Positions 1 to 11,222 of a DNA stretch of 64,000 bases are shown here, piece after piece (within the stretch, counting starts at the first letter, position 1; every line of letters starts with the position of its first letter). The notes under the pieces were generated by a model. It saw only the letters and a list, made by a program, of their open reading frames with translations. It was not told the DNA's origin and did not search any database. The stretch lies in NCBI GenBank assembly GCA_024036415.1, contig JAMWET010006778.1, positions 948,501 through 1,012,500 of the forward strand, in the 5' to 3' direction. A program made the translations under genes and the position numbers. Source of the stretch: Prochilodus magdalenae (taxonomy: Eukaryota; Chordata; Actinopteri; Characiformes; Prochilodontidae).

Positions 1-1011
1 TTTAGAAAGTCAGCAGAGTCACAGGAACATATTTCTGAACTAAAAGAGACGTGGCGTATGATGATCGATCTGAACTGGAACCTTTAATTACAGAGTATAG
101 CTTCGGGCAGCAGCGCGTATTTATGCTAAACATTAGCGCTTATAGCCTATAGCCTTTTTAATTTCACTTCTAACAGCTTCTTCAGTAGGAGGACCCTTCG
201 TCTTTCATCTCTCATAAATAATGACCTGCTAAATAAAACCAGATTATTCCATATTTAAATTATTTATAGATGAAAAGAATGGTAGACCTGAAACTGTATA
301 ATTATTATATTACCTGCGCTGAAATAATTATCTCTCGTTTATCGGGAGGCGTATTAAGTGACTGTATTTTTCCTTAAGCATAATCTTAGCTGTAGACGAA
401 TAAATATAAATATCTGTAATTTAGCTTCTAAAAAAATGGCGTTATAATAAAACAAACGTCTTCTGTCCGTTTCTCCTTCACTGCAAACTTCACCGCCGTT
501 ATGTCTAAAACGAAAGTCAGCTCCCTCGTTTAAAGCAGTGTTGATGTCTGACTAAATGAAGAGCAGAATTCTGTTTAATTTGTTCAGATTCTCTTCTTCA
601 GAAGCTCCTCCAGACTTTCTCTGAGACATCACTCCCCCGTGTTTCTCAGCTTCACAGCTTCCTTCAGCGGTGAACCGCCAGCGCACGTCGTCACGTGGAT
701 TAAATTTTTTAGCAAGCATGCGTCACAGCCCAGCTAAAACTTAAATATATATTTATTATTCCCCTTTAATAATGATTTTTTTTTTCATTTCTTAAAGTTC
801 TTGTGCATTTTTGTAAGCTTTAGTCTGTTTAACGGGAAAAAAAAAAAAGGTCACTGTTGTCAGTCGACTTGAAGGTTCTCAGTCGACTTAGAGTCGCTGA
901 CTGACATTTCGACTCATCGCTTTCTAGAGGGCAGCCCTAGTTACAACGTTTGTTGGTCACTTTCAGATTATTTGATGTTGGGGAAATTTGGACTTTGCTT
1001 TTTCTTCCCAG
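1..1011 (+). other. polr3g last intron, with a possible DNA-transposon fragment
   Basis: Non-coding sequence ending at the polr3g acceptor. It is AT-rich apart from a CpG-containing patch near 670-720. The segment at about 860-940 carries two copies of GTCGACT and ends in a GGGCAGCCCTAG-like sequence that resembles the terminus of fish hAT-type non-autonomous elements. I could not find the opposite end, so the repeat call is tentative. No other gene is visible. Confidence 0.4.
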
Positions 1012-1092
1012 GAAAATGACTACATAGCAAACTACTTTGAAGATGGTGATGAAGCTGGCAGTGATGACAATATGGATGAAGCCACGTACTGA
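1012..1092 (+). CDS. polr3g: polr3g, last coding exon (partial gene)
   Basis: This is the final coding exon of an RNA polymerase III subunit RPC7 (POLR3G), part of the RPC3/RPC6/RPC7 subcomplex that works in Pol III initiation in the nucleus. A pyrimidine-rich acceptor ends in AG at 1010-1011, and 26 codons then run to TGA at 1090-1092. The peptide is strongly acidic and ends in SDDNMDEATY, the tail I know from POLR3G and its paralogue POLR3GL. The exon starts in phase 0; all upstream exons lie left of the window. The paralogue GL has a similar tail, so the choice of POLR3G rests on the neighbouring lysmd3 and adgrv1, the vertebrate order around POLR3G. A possible poly(A) signal follows at 1138. 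Confidence 0.85.
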   Translation, partial: ENDYIANYFEDGDEAGSDDNMDEATY

Positions 1093-1137
1093 TTTCTAAT
1101 GCTTACCCAGAAATGCAATTTTTTTTTTTTGTGTCCT

Positions 1138-1143
1138 ATTAAA
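1138..1143 (+). terminator. Candidate polr3g poly(A) signal ATTAAA
   Basis: ATTAAA lies 46 bases after the polr3g stop codon, just after a T-run. It is the closest hexamer of the poly(A) class downstream of the stop. Cleavage would fall at about 1155-1175, which gives a very short 3' UTR. This is motif-based only. Confidence 0.4.
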
Positions 1144-1221
1144 AGAGGAAGGGATTCTATCAGCTGCCTGTAAGTAAATTAATAACATACAAACAAGATT
1201 TGTGTACTAAAATATAGTTCA

Positions 1222-1227
1222 TTTATT
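1222..1227 (-). terminator. Candidate lysmd3 poly(A) signal AATAAA
   Basis: On the minus strand this reads AATAAA. It would close a lysmd3 3' UTR of about 1.7 kb and place the lysmd3 cleavage site within tens of bases of the convergent polr3g 3' end. Other minus-strand hexamers exist nearer the stop, so alternative or shorter 3' ends are possible. Confidence 0.35.
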
Positions 1228-2896
1228 TTCAAACTGCAACTACGCTCTAAAGGCCGAAGGCACGTACTGCTCAAATTGGTCATTTACCCAAACTGCTGAA
1301 TTTCCACTTGAGTACTTAACAGTTCACATCACTGTGTTCTGGTACGAGTTAAATAAGGAATTCACAACTTGTAGGCAGACAAAAAAAGTTCAAGCAATGT
1401 TAAAGAAAATTAGCATCAACACTGATTATTTTTGTAACTATGCCCATCTTCTAAAATAAATTAGTGTGTATGTGTATCCCTGACAACAAGACAGAGACAG
1501 CAACTGTCTTGTTTTTGAACAGATAGATTTTGTTTACCATCAAAGCAAACATATATAATAGGTAGGTCAGCTCATGTGGGGAGAGAGGACCGTGCAAAAT
1601 GCAACAAGGACTACTGACTATGGGAATTGATCCAGATGGATCTAGTTCAAACTTCACGCCAGAACAGTACCAAGTTTAAGTAGATGGCACTATTTCCTAA
1701 GTCCGCTATGGCATTACAGGTTGAAAACAAGTGTCCAGAGCCCATAATCATCTCTTGTATCATAATAAAGGAGGAGTTTAGTAGTTTTGAACCAAAGCCT
1801 AAACTGTCGATCAGCACTGAACTGCACTAGAAAGGTCTCACTATGAAAAGTCTGACTTAAAGACAAGGATTTGAGTCTCCACAGTGGTTTACACAGATTT
1901 CTAAAGAATTAAACTGATCTATTAGGAACACTGAAGCACCGACAGTCAAGATCCATCTCTTCCACTCTTATGGAATGCTATTTCAATGGGGAATTCCATC
2001 TATATTTTTTCCTGCATAATAAAGTCATTCAAAGTGGCCTGATGTGAAAAGCTCCTTTAAACTCTAACATTGTTCATAATGGTGGTGATGGGAACCAGAC
2101 ATCGGAATAACTAAATGCTTCTCAAAGCAACTACTTAGCTATTACTTAAAACCATTATGCATGTGTTGACTGACATTCCAGGCATTGTTTTGATATAAAA
2201 TGTTTTTGTTCCAAGACATAATCATAACAGAGGTACGCATGTGGGGTGTTGTAAGAAAAAATAGCAGGCAAAAGAAAACTATTTTTTTTTTAAGAGGTAC
2301 CACTTTACCATTACTGACGTTGCATGTAAAAACTACATGAGATTTATGTAGGACCATTTGCCATTTTTGATTGCAAATGAAGACCACCGCTGGAAGGGAA
2401 ACTGAATTGGTATGTTTCCAAATAACACATCATTTAAGATCATCTGTGAATGACTTTGTTTACATCTCAGTGATTGAAATATGCATATTTTAAGTTTTGC
2501 ATCATATCCATCCCACCAAGTCCTTATATTAAACTGTTTTGCAAGTATACAACATTGATAGATCCTGTATTTTTGTATATTTTCATATTTCCTCCCAACA
2601 ATAAATAAACAATCAGGGTTTTTTTTGGAGGGGTTGTCTTAAATATGCTTCAAACAGCCCATATATGTTCCAAAATTAGAATTTTTGATATTTGATATCT
2701 TCCTGCAAAGCATCTAAGAGACTGCTTACCAAACCTGTGGCTCATCTATAGACATTTGGCTCAAAAATATTGTACTCGTCCTTGCATGATACAACAGTCA
2801 TCACCTAAAAGTGGTTTTAATTGCAAGTCCAAAAAAGATAAATCAATGCCTCAAATTAACTGCTGGTCAATGTCAATATGATCCAAGTCCCTTTGT
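1228..2896 (-). other. Probable lysmd3 3' UTR
   Basis: This stretch lies between the lysmd3 stop codon and the convergent polr3g end. It has no credible coding sequence, only short chance ORFs, and its composition is AT-rich and UTR-like with several A/T-run segments. I assign it to the lysmd3 3' UTR because long 3' UTRs are common for this kind of gene and no other gene explains it. No transcript evidence is available. Confidence 0.45.
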
Positions 2897-3559
2897 CTAC
2901 GTTTTCTGTTCCTGTTTCACATCTGGTCCCTCGTGACTAATGACTGGATGCTTATGTAGTTCTCCATGAGAATCAGCCTTAACCGGAGGCATAACATTGG
3001 GAGCAGCAGTAGTAGAATGTGTAGGCGCTCCAATAGACTCTGGAGTAGCATGGTGGCTTACGTCCGATTTCATCAGCACTTCATAGTACAACAAGTAGAA
3101 CACAGGTGTGACGATGCCTACAACAAGCATGATGGCTACTGCAGTCCACCACCTCATGCCCCAGTCCGCCCCATAGTAAGGGTCTTTCCTCGGGGCTGGT
3201 CTACGTTCGGATTCTCCAAGCAACGGCTGCTGCAGGCTGAGAGAGGAAACCACTTCACTGAGGCTGCTCCTTGAGGGGCTAGAGGATTTGACAAGAAGTT
3301 CAATGTCCTTGTCCTTCTCCTGCAAAAAGCACTCTACGCTATCAGTGGAGGAAGACGAGGAAGGGGAGGAGTCTGAGGGAGCTGCAGGCGGTTCGAGCTT
3401 GGGGACTCTGTGAATGCCAGCGGGTGAGCTGCTTTTATGGGTAGCTGTGCTGTGAGTTTCGGTGAAGGAGCTGAACCTCCTTACAGGGATCTTTATGGAC
3501 CTCAAGGCAAAGAAGTCCTGCTCTGTCAGGAGATTGTTGGCCCGCTTTATGTCAGCAAC
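2897..3559 (-). CDS. lysmd3: lysmd3 coding exon 3 (C-terminal half with membrane segment)
   Basis: LysM and putative peptidoglycan-binding domain-containing protein 3, a single-pass membrane protein; the vertebrate protein has been linked to Golgi and cell-surface membranes and to chitin recognition. This exon starts after an AG acceptor (minus strand, 3561-3560), in phase 0, with VADIKRANNL, which completes the LysM domain begun in the previous exon. It runs 220 codons to TAG at 2899-2897. In the joined 308-residue protein (human about 306) a Ser-rich linker follows, then the family signature RKDPYYGADWG and a hydrophobic segment at about residues 225-247 (WWTAVAIMLVVGIVTPVFYL). The tail after the membrane segment is polar. 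No frame break or missing part is seen. Confidence 0.95.
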   Translation of the reverse strand, partial: VADIKRANNLLTEQDFFALRSIKIPVRRFSSFTETHSTATHKSSSPAGIHRVPKLEPPAAPSDSSPSSSSSTDSVECFLQEKDKDIELLVKSSSPSRSSLSEVVSSLSLQQPLLGESERRPAPRKDPYYGADWGMRWWTAVAIMLVVGIVTPVFYLLYYEVLMKSDVSHHATPESIGAPTHSTTAAPNVMPPVKADSHGELHKHPVISHEGPDVKQEQKT

Positions 3560-3816
3560 CTAAGGTACCCCATCAAAAAAAAAACAAAAAAAAAACATGT
3601 CAGTTAACATGAGTAATTAATAATTAATCTACAGTGATAATTCCAAGGTTCATTATTATTATTATTATTATTATTATAATACAGTCCTTAATTGACTTAT
3701 CAAATGATCCAGTCTCAATGTATGAGCATTGCATGCAATCATTTATCAGTTTGCTAAAGACCGCACAAGCTACAGAGATGGAAACTGAAAGCAGGCAATG
3801 TATTGTTGTGACTTAC
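3560..3816 (-). other. lysmd3 intron 2
   Basis: A 257-bp intron inside the LysM domain. The donor is GTAAGT (minus strand, 3816-3811) and the acceptor is TTAG at 3563-3560. It contains an (ATT)n microsatellite at about 3651-3678. The open frames that cross it on either strand are by-products of the intron and the antisense of exon 2. Confidence 0.85.
3651..3678. repeat. (ATT)n microsatellite
   Basis: About nine ATT units inside lysmd3 intron 2. The poly-isoleucine ORF seen here is an artefact of this repeat. Confidence 0.9.
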
Positions 3817-4080
3817 AGAGCAGAAATACTGAAGAGAAATGCTAATCAGTGTGTCGCCCTCCTTAATGTCCCTCATAACATAGACAATATCATCCATTCG
3901 TTCCTTGGAGGTGCTCCGGCGATGCCTGTCCCTGCCTCTGGAACGAAGTTCATAGCTCTCGCTGTCCTCCTCGGAGCACTCAGTCTCTGAATTGTTCCCA
4001 AATATGTAAGCGTGGCCTCCCGATGCAGGCTGCACCATCGTAGCAGACTGGAAGCCATTGTATTGGTTCCTTCCAGTCAT
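3817..4080 (-). CDS. lysmd3: lysmd3 coding exon 2 (start codon and first half of LysM domain)
   Basis: This exon holds the lysmd3 start codon at 4080-4078 and encodes 88 residues in phase 0. I chose the Met that begins MTGRNQYNGF because it aligns with the human start (MAGRHQN...). A Met twelve codons upstream is in frame but lies across an apparent splice acceptor (AG at 4089-4088), so it is probably intronic. The N-terminus is polar and acidic (ECSEEDSESYELRSRGRD), followed by an RRSTS motif. The LysM core starts at about residue 66 with YVMRDIKEGDTLISISLQYF and continues across the splice junction (CS|VADIK). Confidence 0.94.
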
Positions 4081-4087
4081 TTTCTTC

Positions 4088-5099
4088 CTATTTGCAATAA
4101 CAGACAACATATTCAATGCATTATGAAGAACTTTATCAACAGATAATCTTTAAAAAATGGACACTAGTAACCGTACAAAAGATTCAAGACAGCCTAAAGA
4201 AGTTAAACCATCTTTTTTAATGTTTTTAATGTTTATGAAACTGACAGCCAGCACGTCTCTCTAATGTAAGAGATGAGCAGTAGGCTGGATATGGCCATAA
4301 GTCCATCACCAGTGAACCTAACCACCAGCTGTTATGTAATCGAAAGGGAAAACGAGCACACTGGTTCCTGGTTTTAGCCTATGCCATCAGTAGCTGCAGC
4401 CCTGATACTTTAACTCGTCGAGTAACATGATTAAAGTACTCCAATTAACCAAAGGTCCAAGTACAGCCGGGCTGAACACTGATTTAGTGGAATGTTAACC
4501 TGAGCACTGAAGTACAACTAGCCAAGCCGCTAACACCGTTTGCCCAGCTGTTTAGTCAGTTTGACGGGCCATACGGGCTAATAAGCTTGTATTTTAAAGG
4601 TTAAAAGGCGTTAAGGCATATGACAACTAGCTAAACGTCACAAATAACCACCACACCAAAAACTAGCCGCAACGTAAGTTAAGCAGATGGGGGCTAACTT
4701 TGCTAACGCTAGCTAACTAGCTAGCGAAGATCAACAAACTTCAGTTAGCTCGGGAGCTAGCTAGCAGCTAATCAAATTAAAACAACACGTCAAAATGAGC
4801 TAACCAAATAACCACAAACTCAAAGGGCAGCCAAATACAGTCCGTAATAGTTGTACAACCACGAACACTAACATCGTCCAGTTATCGTTTGGGGTTTTGT
4901 TGATAACATCGCTGGTTAGATGGATCGCTAGCATTAGCAAAATGAACGCTGTGGGCAAGGTCTGAGGTACAGGTTAGCGTTATCTATCGTGCTGGCGTTT
5001 ACGTTGTGTAGGAATCACAAACAAGTTACTCCACGACACTACAAACTATAAACCCCGAAAAATGATGATAAAACGCAAACTGTTAACGAGCTAACTCAC
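4088..5099 (-). other. lysmd3 intron 1 (5' UTR intron)
   Basis: This inferred intron joins a non-coding first exon to the start-codon exon. The donor on the minus strand reads CATCAG|GTGAG at 5100/5099 and the acceptor reads AAATAG|GAAG at 4088/4087. It has no coding potential. Its middle (about 4650-4770) is dense in CTAGC and GCTAGC palindromes. A 17-bp stretch at 4293-4309 recurs exactly at 6499-6515. Confidence 0.6.
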
Positions 5100-5200
5100 C
5101 TGATGACGCAAGATGAACCCGCCTGTGCTCGCTAAGCCATTCTTCTATCTCTTCTCTCTCCTCCTCTCACTGTATGGAGATCAGCTACGCCACGTCAACA
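5100..5200 (-). promoter_or_regulatory. lysmd3 non-coding exon 1 and promoter (approximate)
   Basis: A consensus donor (CATCAG|GTGAG) at 5100 defines the 3' end of a probable non-coding exon; its 5' end is not determinable from sequence. The flank is richer in CpG than its surroundings and has a CRE-like TGACGT at 5215-5220, with a pyrimidine-rich tract nearby. The position is where a lysmd3 promoter would be expected, divergent from adgrv1 about 4 kb away. A 5' RACE or CAGE signal here would settle it. Confidence 0.5.
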
Positions 5201-5220
5201 CAGTCTCGACGTAATGACGT

Positions 5221-8072
5221 TGGGGGGCAATTGGGGGACACGAGGGGGTAGAGGCATCTGAGCTAATACTCAGGTGGAAGGTATTGGTACTCATGTAGGG
5301 GAAAATATAAAGACTACAGAAGTGAAAGTACAAACGTAGCCGCCTGCTTACATTCGATAAGGATTAGGCATGGGCAAAACAGTGGCAAGGCCGAAACATA
5401 GGAGTATGGTACGGGTCATATCAAACCACGTGACTTTCTTTGTACCTTAATAGTTTAATAATGCAGAAATTGTGGAGATGGATGGAAGATCATATGACAG
5501 CCAGCATCTATCAGCAGAGGAAGTGAAGGGTGTTATGTGCTCCTGTTGAGAATGCTCTAATCTAAAATGAAAACTAAAGGGGAATTCCAGGATTCAGGTT
5601 AGGATGCAAACAAATCCAATGTGGAATGCGCCATTCCAAAAAAACCTACTGGTTTCTTAGCACTGGTCATGATGGGAATCAGGGTCTTCAGCGCAAATAT
5701 ACAGAACTAGCAGTGAACCTATATGTGTCTTCTGAAGTGTAGATGGAAAACTAGTGAAGGTAAAGTGGTGGCACCCCTGATTTAGGCTTCAGCTTGTTCC
5801 TAAATATTTCCTGTAATGACATTCTGAGAGAACATATACATTTACGGGCCATATATGTACATATATCATAAAATGTTATTATTTATAAATAATAAAAAAT
5901 ATTTATAAATATTTTTAAAAATCACCATGTTCCTGTTAGCTAAGAATAACCAAAACAGAGGCTCAGTGTGACGTGGGTGAGGGAGCCAAGTAATGATCTT
6001 TTCTGAATTTGTATTTTTAGCATGTTGTGTTTCCATTCCAGGCAGCATAACATATTTATTTTCAGGGACCCCAGAATTTAGATTTTGACAGGATTCAAGA
6101 TGTTTGACTTGTTTCACACGCTGGAATTCATCTCGGTCTTGTACTCTCTCGGTCTCATGCTTTTGATCTGCACTTCTAGTCCCTCAGAAATTCTAATAGC
6201 TGCCGCTATGTTTATAGTACAAACTTGACTTTCTTCAGAACATTTTCATTCTTTTTCTTTTTTTCCCTTGGAAATTATAAAGCGTCATAGGGTATGTGAA
6301 AGATGCCATATAAGTGTAACTTATTATCATTATTATTATTATTATTATTAAACAGAGACACATGGCAATATGTATTACTCACTCATTAAATGAGACCTAA
6401 CGCTTTGGTTCGAATGGAGCTGAACTGTTGTGTGCGTTGTTCGATGTGTGTATGATAGTAATTGATGAAGATGCCCAGCAGAGGGCAATACCGACACAGG
6501 CCATAAGTCCATCACTCTTAAACAGGGTTCTATCTGGTATCAAGCGTAACACACTGGGCCTATAACAACACTGGGCCTATCACAACACTGGGCCTTTTAC
6601 AACACTGGGCCTATCACAACACGAGTGCAGAGTTAAAGCTAAATTAAACTAATTGTGTAAAGGTGTGAGGACATATAGTGCAGGAATTAGGTCACGTATG
6701 AAGGATTGTATAGAAACATCTTAAAATTAAAATTACTTAACTACACAAATATGATGCTCGATGCCTGGAGTAAGGAGTCTTGGCGGAATGGGAATGGGTT
6801 TTTTCAAATGTTTGGGCTTTTTGCCAATAACCTTACCCTGATTCCAACCTAAACCGTGATTGGATGGTTGAGACACAGCTACACCATTATGACTGGACGG
6901 TTAAAATATGCCCACTCGCTCTGTTCTACAGAGACGTGCACCTGACTCCTGTAGGAGAGTTTTGAAAGAAGATTTCAGACAGCATTATGTGAGAACTGGG
7001 CTTTGGATTTGTTGCTCTTGGGCTCCACTACAGTTCTGTAGTGCAATTAACATTGACACCACTGCCACGAATACAAATCCTGCTTTGAGACGCCTCATGG
7101 AGAGCTTACAAGCATGCAGGCGTATGGGTGCTATGTAAACAACTGAATGTAATTCGTCTATATGCCTGGATGACGCATGTGCACGAAAAGGGAAGCCTCC
7201 CTTTAGCCGGAATTCTACACACCAGCAAAGACCACTCACCATGAATTGACAATTAACCATAAAGATATTTCATTCAAAACACTGACTGATCCTTAATGAC
7301 TCTCTGCTCTTCAAGTAGTACACTAGATAGGATAAGTGGCTTCTGCAACCACAGTCATTTGGGGTTCAGCCATGTGTATACAATTCCATACAGGACTGAT
7401 ATTTAGGTTTGAGATTCAGCTGCTGACAAGTCACCTGTGCTACAACAGCTTTGCTAACTTAACCACAGTGCACTGAACCTGAGAACCAGGCGACGTACAA
7501 ATACATTATGAAACATCAGAGTACAGTCTGCATTTACAGGCGCTGGTGCTGCACATATCACCTCTTTAGCCTGCGTTTATATGTGTGCAGCTGTGTAGGA
7601 GCAGATGTGTGACTGTGTGTGTGTGGTTTTGGGTGCTGATTGGTATGTGGACTTTAAGAAATCAGATGATCATCCGACTGCCCGGTTGGAGCTTGACACT
7701 GCACGGCGAACGATACCTAAGAAAGATGAAATTCGGACAGGGAAATGACTGAAATGGCCAGCGGCCCCTAAATCTACGCTGTATCTTTAATTGTCCTGAC
7801 CCATCAATCATGAAATTCAGTCAGAAAATCAGGCTACAAATCGGGCTACATTCGCACAGTGTAGGCCTGGCTTTAACTCTCGCCAACAAGCAAAAGACAG
7901 TTGTGCCAGTCTGGTTTCTTGCTCAGTCGCTCTCTTTTTCTCATCCTTCCTTACTCTATTTCCTCCCAGCGTTTGCCGTGATGTCCATGCTGGAAATACC
8001 GAGATGGCATATTGTTATAGCTAGCTGAAGACCCACTGGTGTTGGTGTGTGGCACACCTTTGAGCTGCTACA
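5221..8072. other. Intergenic region between lysmd3 and adgrv1, left part
   Basis: There is no supportable gene. It contains an (ATT)n run at about 6322-6350 and a 17-bp minisatellite at 6551-6622. Short ORFs occur, including a minus-strand frame at 6985-7260 with a hydrophobic N-terminal stretch, but I see no conserved domain. The rest is unremarkable AT-rich sequence. Confidence 0.6.
6551..6622. repeat. 17-bp minisatellite, four copies
   Basis: The core CTGGGCCTATCACAACA, with small variations, recurs at 17-bp spacing (CTGGGCC starts at 6554, 6571, 6588 and 6605). The copies are nearly identical, so the array is recent or well homogenised. Confidence 0.9.
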
Positions 8073-8700
8073 TCAGTTGTTACGCTTATTACACTTGCAC
8101 AAATAGTTGTACCCAGATAAAATCAGCTGACAGGAATGCAACTTGGTGGGTAGGTTTGACATTGTGAGACATGTGAATGATTCTGTCGCTGTCATGCATA
8201 TAACATAAGCCAGCACCGGCCTTATCGCTGTACCTGACTGACCCAACAACCACAATTGTGCACATTCAGCGTACAGTGATGCACTTCATGGGTCGTCCTA
8301 TTAGTGTACGACGCAGGGATACATGCACACAGACCGTTAAGACGAGTGCTCTTAACACCACATTAACGTTGCGCCAGCCTATCATGGAGTTAGTCAGAAT
8401 GACAGCGGGACATCTTTGGTAGTCCCACTTGGTCTTGGTGGAGACGACCAATGAATCGATGTGGAGACAGCGGCAGCGTCAAGAAGAAAGGTGTGTTATA
8501 ATGCATCACACGTCCAGGAGGTCTGGTGTCACTCCAGCTCCACCCCGACCACAAAATCTGCAGGAACTGTGTGAGAATATTCAAGTTGCATGGGATGGAT
8601 TATCTCAGGACACCATTAGGAACCTCTACAGCTCCATGCTGAGATGTGTGCATGTTGTATTAGCAAACGTAGTGACCTGATGCCATACAGAGACAGTACT
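8073..8700 (+). mobile_element. Tc1-like deletion derivative, copy A
   Basis: A degenerate non-autonomous Tc1/mariner copy. Its 3' half still encodes a C-terminal transposase fragment in one frame (QNLQELCENIQVAWDGLS, then QDTIRNLYSSML), which matches the IPQDTIRNLYQSMPRR-type tail of Tc1 transposases. The 5' part, from a TTGCACAAATAGTTG-like end through a TGGGTAGGTTTGACATTGT segment, matches copies B and D. The right inverted repeat is not clear, so the end is approximate. It lies just upstream of the adgrv1 CpG-rich block. Confidence 0.7.
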
Positions 8701-8879
8701 ACTGTATGTGGGGCCGCACATTAACCCATTTCACATCACAACACATCAAATGCCCTTGTTTACTCAACCACTGAACTGTCCGGACTAAGTATAAGCTGTA
8801 GGTCCCACTGTAATCACTGGAGAAAGCCTTCGCGCCCTTAAATCTAGTCTCTGAACGCCTGGAAGGTTTGTGCGCCTCT

Positions 8880-9680
8880 GGTCGTGTTTTTTCAGAGCAG
8901 CTCGTGTTAAATGAGTGAGGCCGGCCTGTCGCTGGGTGGAGCTGTGCGCTGTCGGTGAGTGCTGGTAGGGGGGTGTAATGAGATTAGCACGTCTCTGTCT
9001 CTGCCCAGACAAGGCGCTATTACCAACTCCCGCTAGTCCAGTCAGGATAAGCGCTAACGGCTACGCAGGCGGACGGCATGGCAGCACGGCTCCAGTTCCC
9101 CGTCTCTCGCGCGAAAAGGCCACTTTCAGACACTACGCAGTAGCGGGTACTCGCGCGTGCTAGCTGATCCGCGTCCCGGTTCTGTAGGGGAAACTTCACC
9201 GGTGCACAGCGCGGGGGGAGCAAATGCAGTGACCATTCTTCCGCTCCTCCGTGACGGACTGACTGAAGCCGATCGCCCATGGTCGCCTGACCCAAGCCGG
9301 ATCCTCTGCAGTTCAGTTCGGGCGGTGAGAGAAGGTGTTCAGGTAAGTGCGCGCTCGGCGCTTCTGGCTGGGTGCTCTCTGCAGCACCAGTAGGCTGTGA
9401 GAGGCGGGTGAACAGGTGGCTGGGGAAGAGCAGCGCGCGCTGCAGAGAGCAGGATCAACTTTTCCTCCTTTAAAGGGGGGAGGAAAGAAAGAGTGTTGTC
9501 TCGTGGTGTCTTTATTCGGAATGGACAGGTTTTCCTGTCTGAGTGTTCTGAACGGAGCGGCTCGCTGACTGAGCGCACATGCTCATCTCACACAGTAACA
9601 ATGAGAGACGGGCAGCGCGTCCACCGGCGACCTGCGCTCATCCGCAGCGACCGATGCTGTCCATAACGGACACTTACCAC
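8880..9680 (+). promoter_or_regulatory. CpG-rich block, probable adgrv1 promoter region
   Basis: This is the most CpG-dense stretch in the window (many CGCG, GCGC and TCGCG words), in contrast to the AT-rich flanks. It contains a perfect splice donor (TTCAG|GTAAGT at 9342/9343) and lies upstream of the first adgrv1 coding exon, with no other promoter-like region between. The TTTC microsatellite directly follows it. The promoter assignment is inference from composition and gene order. Confidence 0.55.
9288..9342 (+). other. adgrv1: Inferred adgrv1 non-coding exon 1 (3' end)
   Basis: The donor at 9343 (GTAAGT after CAG) is the best candidate to splice to the acceptor at 33921-33922. If joined, the frame reads back from the ATG at 33925 to an in-frame TGA at 9288-9290 with no intervening ATG. 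So the exon is 5' UTR and the start codon sits in exon 2. The 5' limit given is that stop codon, not the transcription start. The splice is inferred, not observed. Confidence 0.45.
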
Positions 9681-9683
9681 AGG

Positions 9684-9705
9684 GCTTTCTTTCTTTCTTT
9701 CTTTC

Positions 9706-9737
<32 letters not shown>

Positions 9738-9974
9738 TTTCATTCTTTCTCTTATTTTTATTATCATATTGTTTTGTTTTTTATTCTTCTATTCTTTGTC
9801 TTTCTTTCACTCTATCTCTTTGCTTTGTTTTTTTTTGTTTCTTGTTATTTTTGCTTTCTTTCTTTCATTCTTTCTTTTGCAATCTAGTACATATTTTATG
9901 TGTTTTTATTCATCCATCTACTCTTTAATTTGTCTCTTTCTATAATTTGTTTGTCTTTCTTTCTTTCTTTCTTG
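9684..9974. repeat. TTTC-rich microsatellite
   Basis: A (TTTC)n tract, pure at about 9685-9740, decays into T-rich variants and recovers as CTTT units at about 9953-9974. ORFs here (poly Phe/Leu/Ser) are artefacts. Confidence 0.9.
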
Positions 9975-11222
9975 CTGTTTCATATTCACCAGTATGGTTG
10001 TTACTCTACAGTAGTTGCATGAAATGAAAAACGTATTCATACAGAGTCTTCCAGTGGACAGTAGGCATCTCCACACACACTGCTCATCCTGGAGTGGGTT
10101 GATATGCACCTGTTTTCTTGGAGGAGAAACATGCTTGTGTTGCTTACTACATACTGTGCTGATTTCCGGGAGAATGAGACAGAAGATCAAAGCTTTTATT
10201 CACACTTTAACATTACATTTAAATAATACATTTATCTGAAAATCCTCCTGACGTGGCCTTAAAGCCATGAACCTGTCTGCTCTGCAACTTTTTGGATCTG
10301 TATAAGTGCTGTTTCCATGCAAATTGAGAAGTGTTCCTGGAGCGTGAGCATGCTCCTGTGGCTTGGACAAAGAGGCTGTGCCATAAACAGCATCTTCCCT
10401 GAGGATGTGCTGAGGCTTTGCCTGAGGAGTGGTGCTCTGATTGATGTTGTGGGGATAAATGAATCACACATGAGTCTGATGGAGGAGCAGCAGGTGTATG
10501 CAGACAAAAGAGCTGAGCAATAGCCTGGGCACCGGGTTAGACGGTCTGTGCAGTCTGTAGCAGGCAGTCAGGGACGCTGCTGTATTGAGGGCAGTAGAGA
10601 TTTGCTTAGTAGCCCTTGTGTTGTCTCCAAACCCCACAGGCCCTGCCCTCCTGCCCCCCCTTCCCAACCTCCATTATCCCTTTGTACTTGAGCTGAATGT
10701 ATGAGCACATATGGCTTGGTGTCTTATCTATGTTTGGAGCATTGATTGAGGGATTGAGAGAGCAGCAAGTCTAGCTAATTCACTGGAGGTTGGATTGGTC
10801 CTTTCTCTGGTTTCTTGTAGCGCTCTAGCAGACTGCAGTCTGTAAAGTGGTGCACTTATTGTACACTTGGGACATATGACCAAAATAAACAGTTTAAATT
10901 AGCTGTTAAAAAAAAAGTCAACACAAACCATAAATCATAATGCATTACTTTCCAAATTATTGTATTTGGGCTGAAATATGGTGGGGTGATATGAAAGTGA
11001 AATATTAAGTTACTGGTTAATATTATTTTTCCCTGCCCCTTGATACATGGTACTGTAGCCAAAAATACATTTTGCGGTGTCCAAAATCATCATAATGAAA
11101 GATTACAGAAATACCTGATTTTTAAAATTATGTTAAGTGATGAATTATGCTTAATATGGCCGTGTAGATAAACTAACAAAGTTCAGTTTTGGTTCAGTTT
11201 GTTTTACAGTGCACTACACAGT

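Noticed and set aside
3754..4116. lysmd3 start at the upstream Met (MNMLSVIANRKK)
   Set aside because: The upstream Met lies beyond a probable splice acceptor, and human homology begins at the MTGRNQ Met. The C-terminal part of this frame beyond 3817 is intron.
6985..7260. Minus-strand frame with a membrane-like stretch (MRRLKAGFVFVAVVSMLIAL)
   Set aside because: It looks like a type II membrane protein N-terminus (sulfotransferase-like in feel), but it ends after 37 codons and nothing catalytic follows nearby. Not enough to call a gene or retrocopy.
9579..9887. 102-codon Phe/Leu-rich ORF
   Set aside because: Translation of the TTTC microsatellite.
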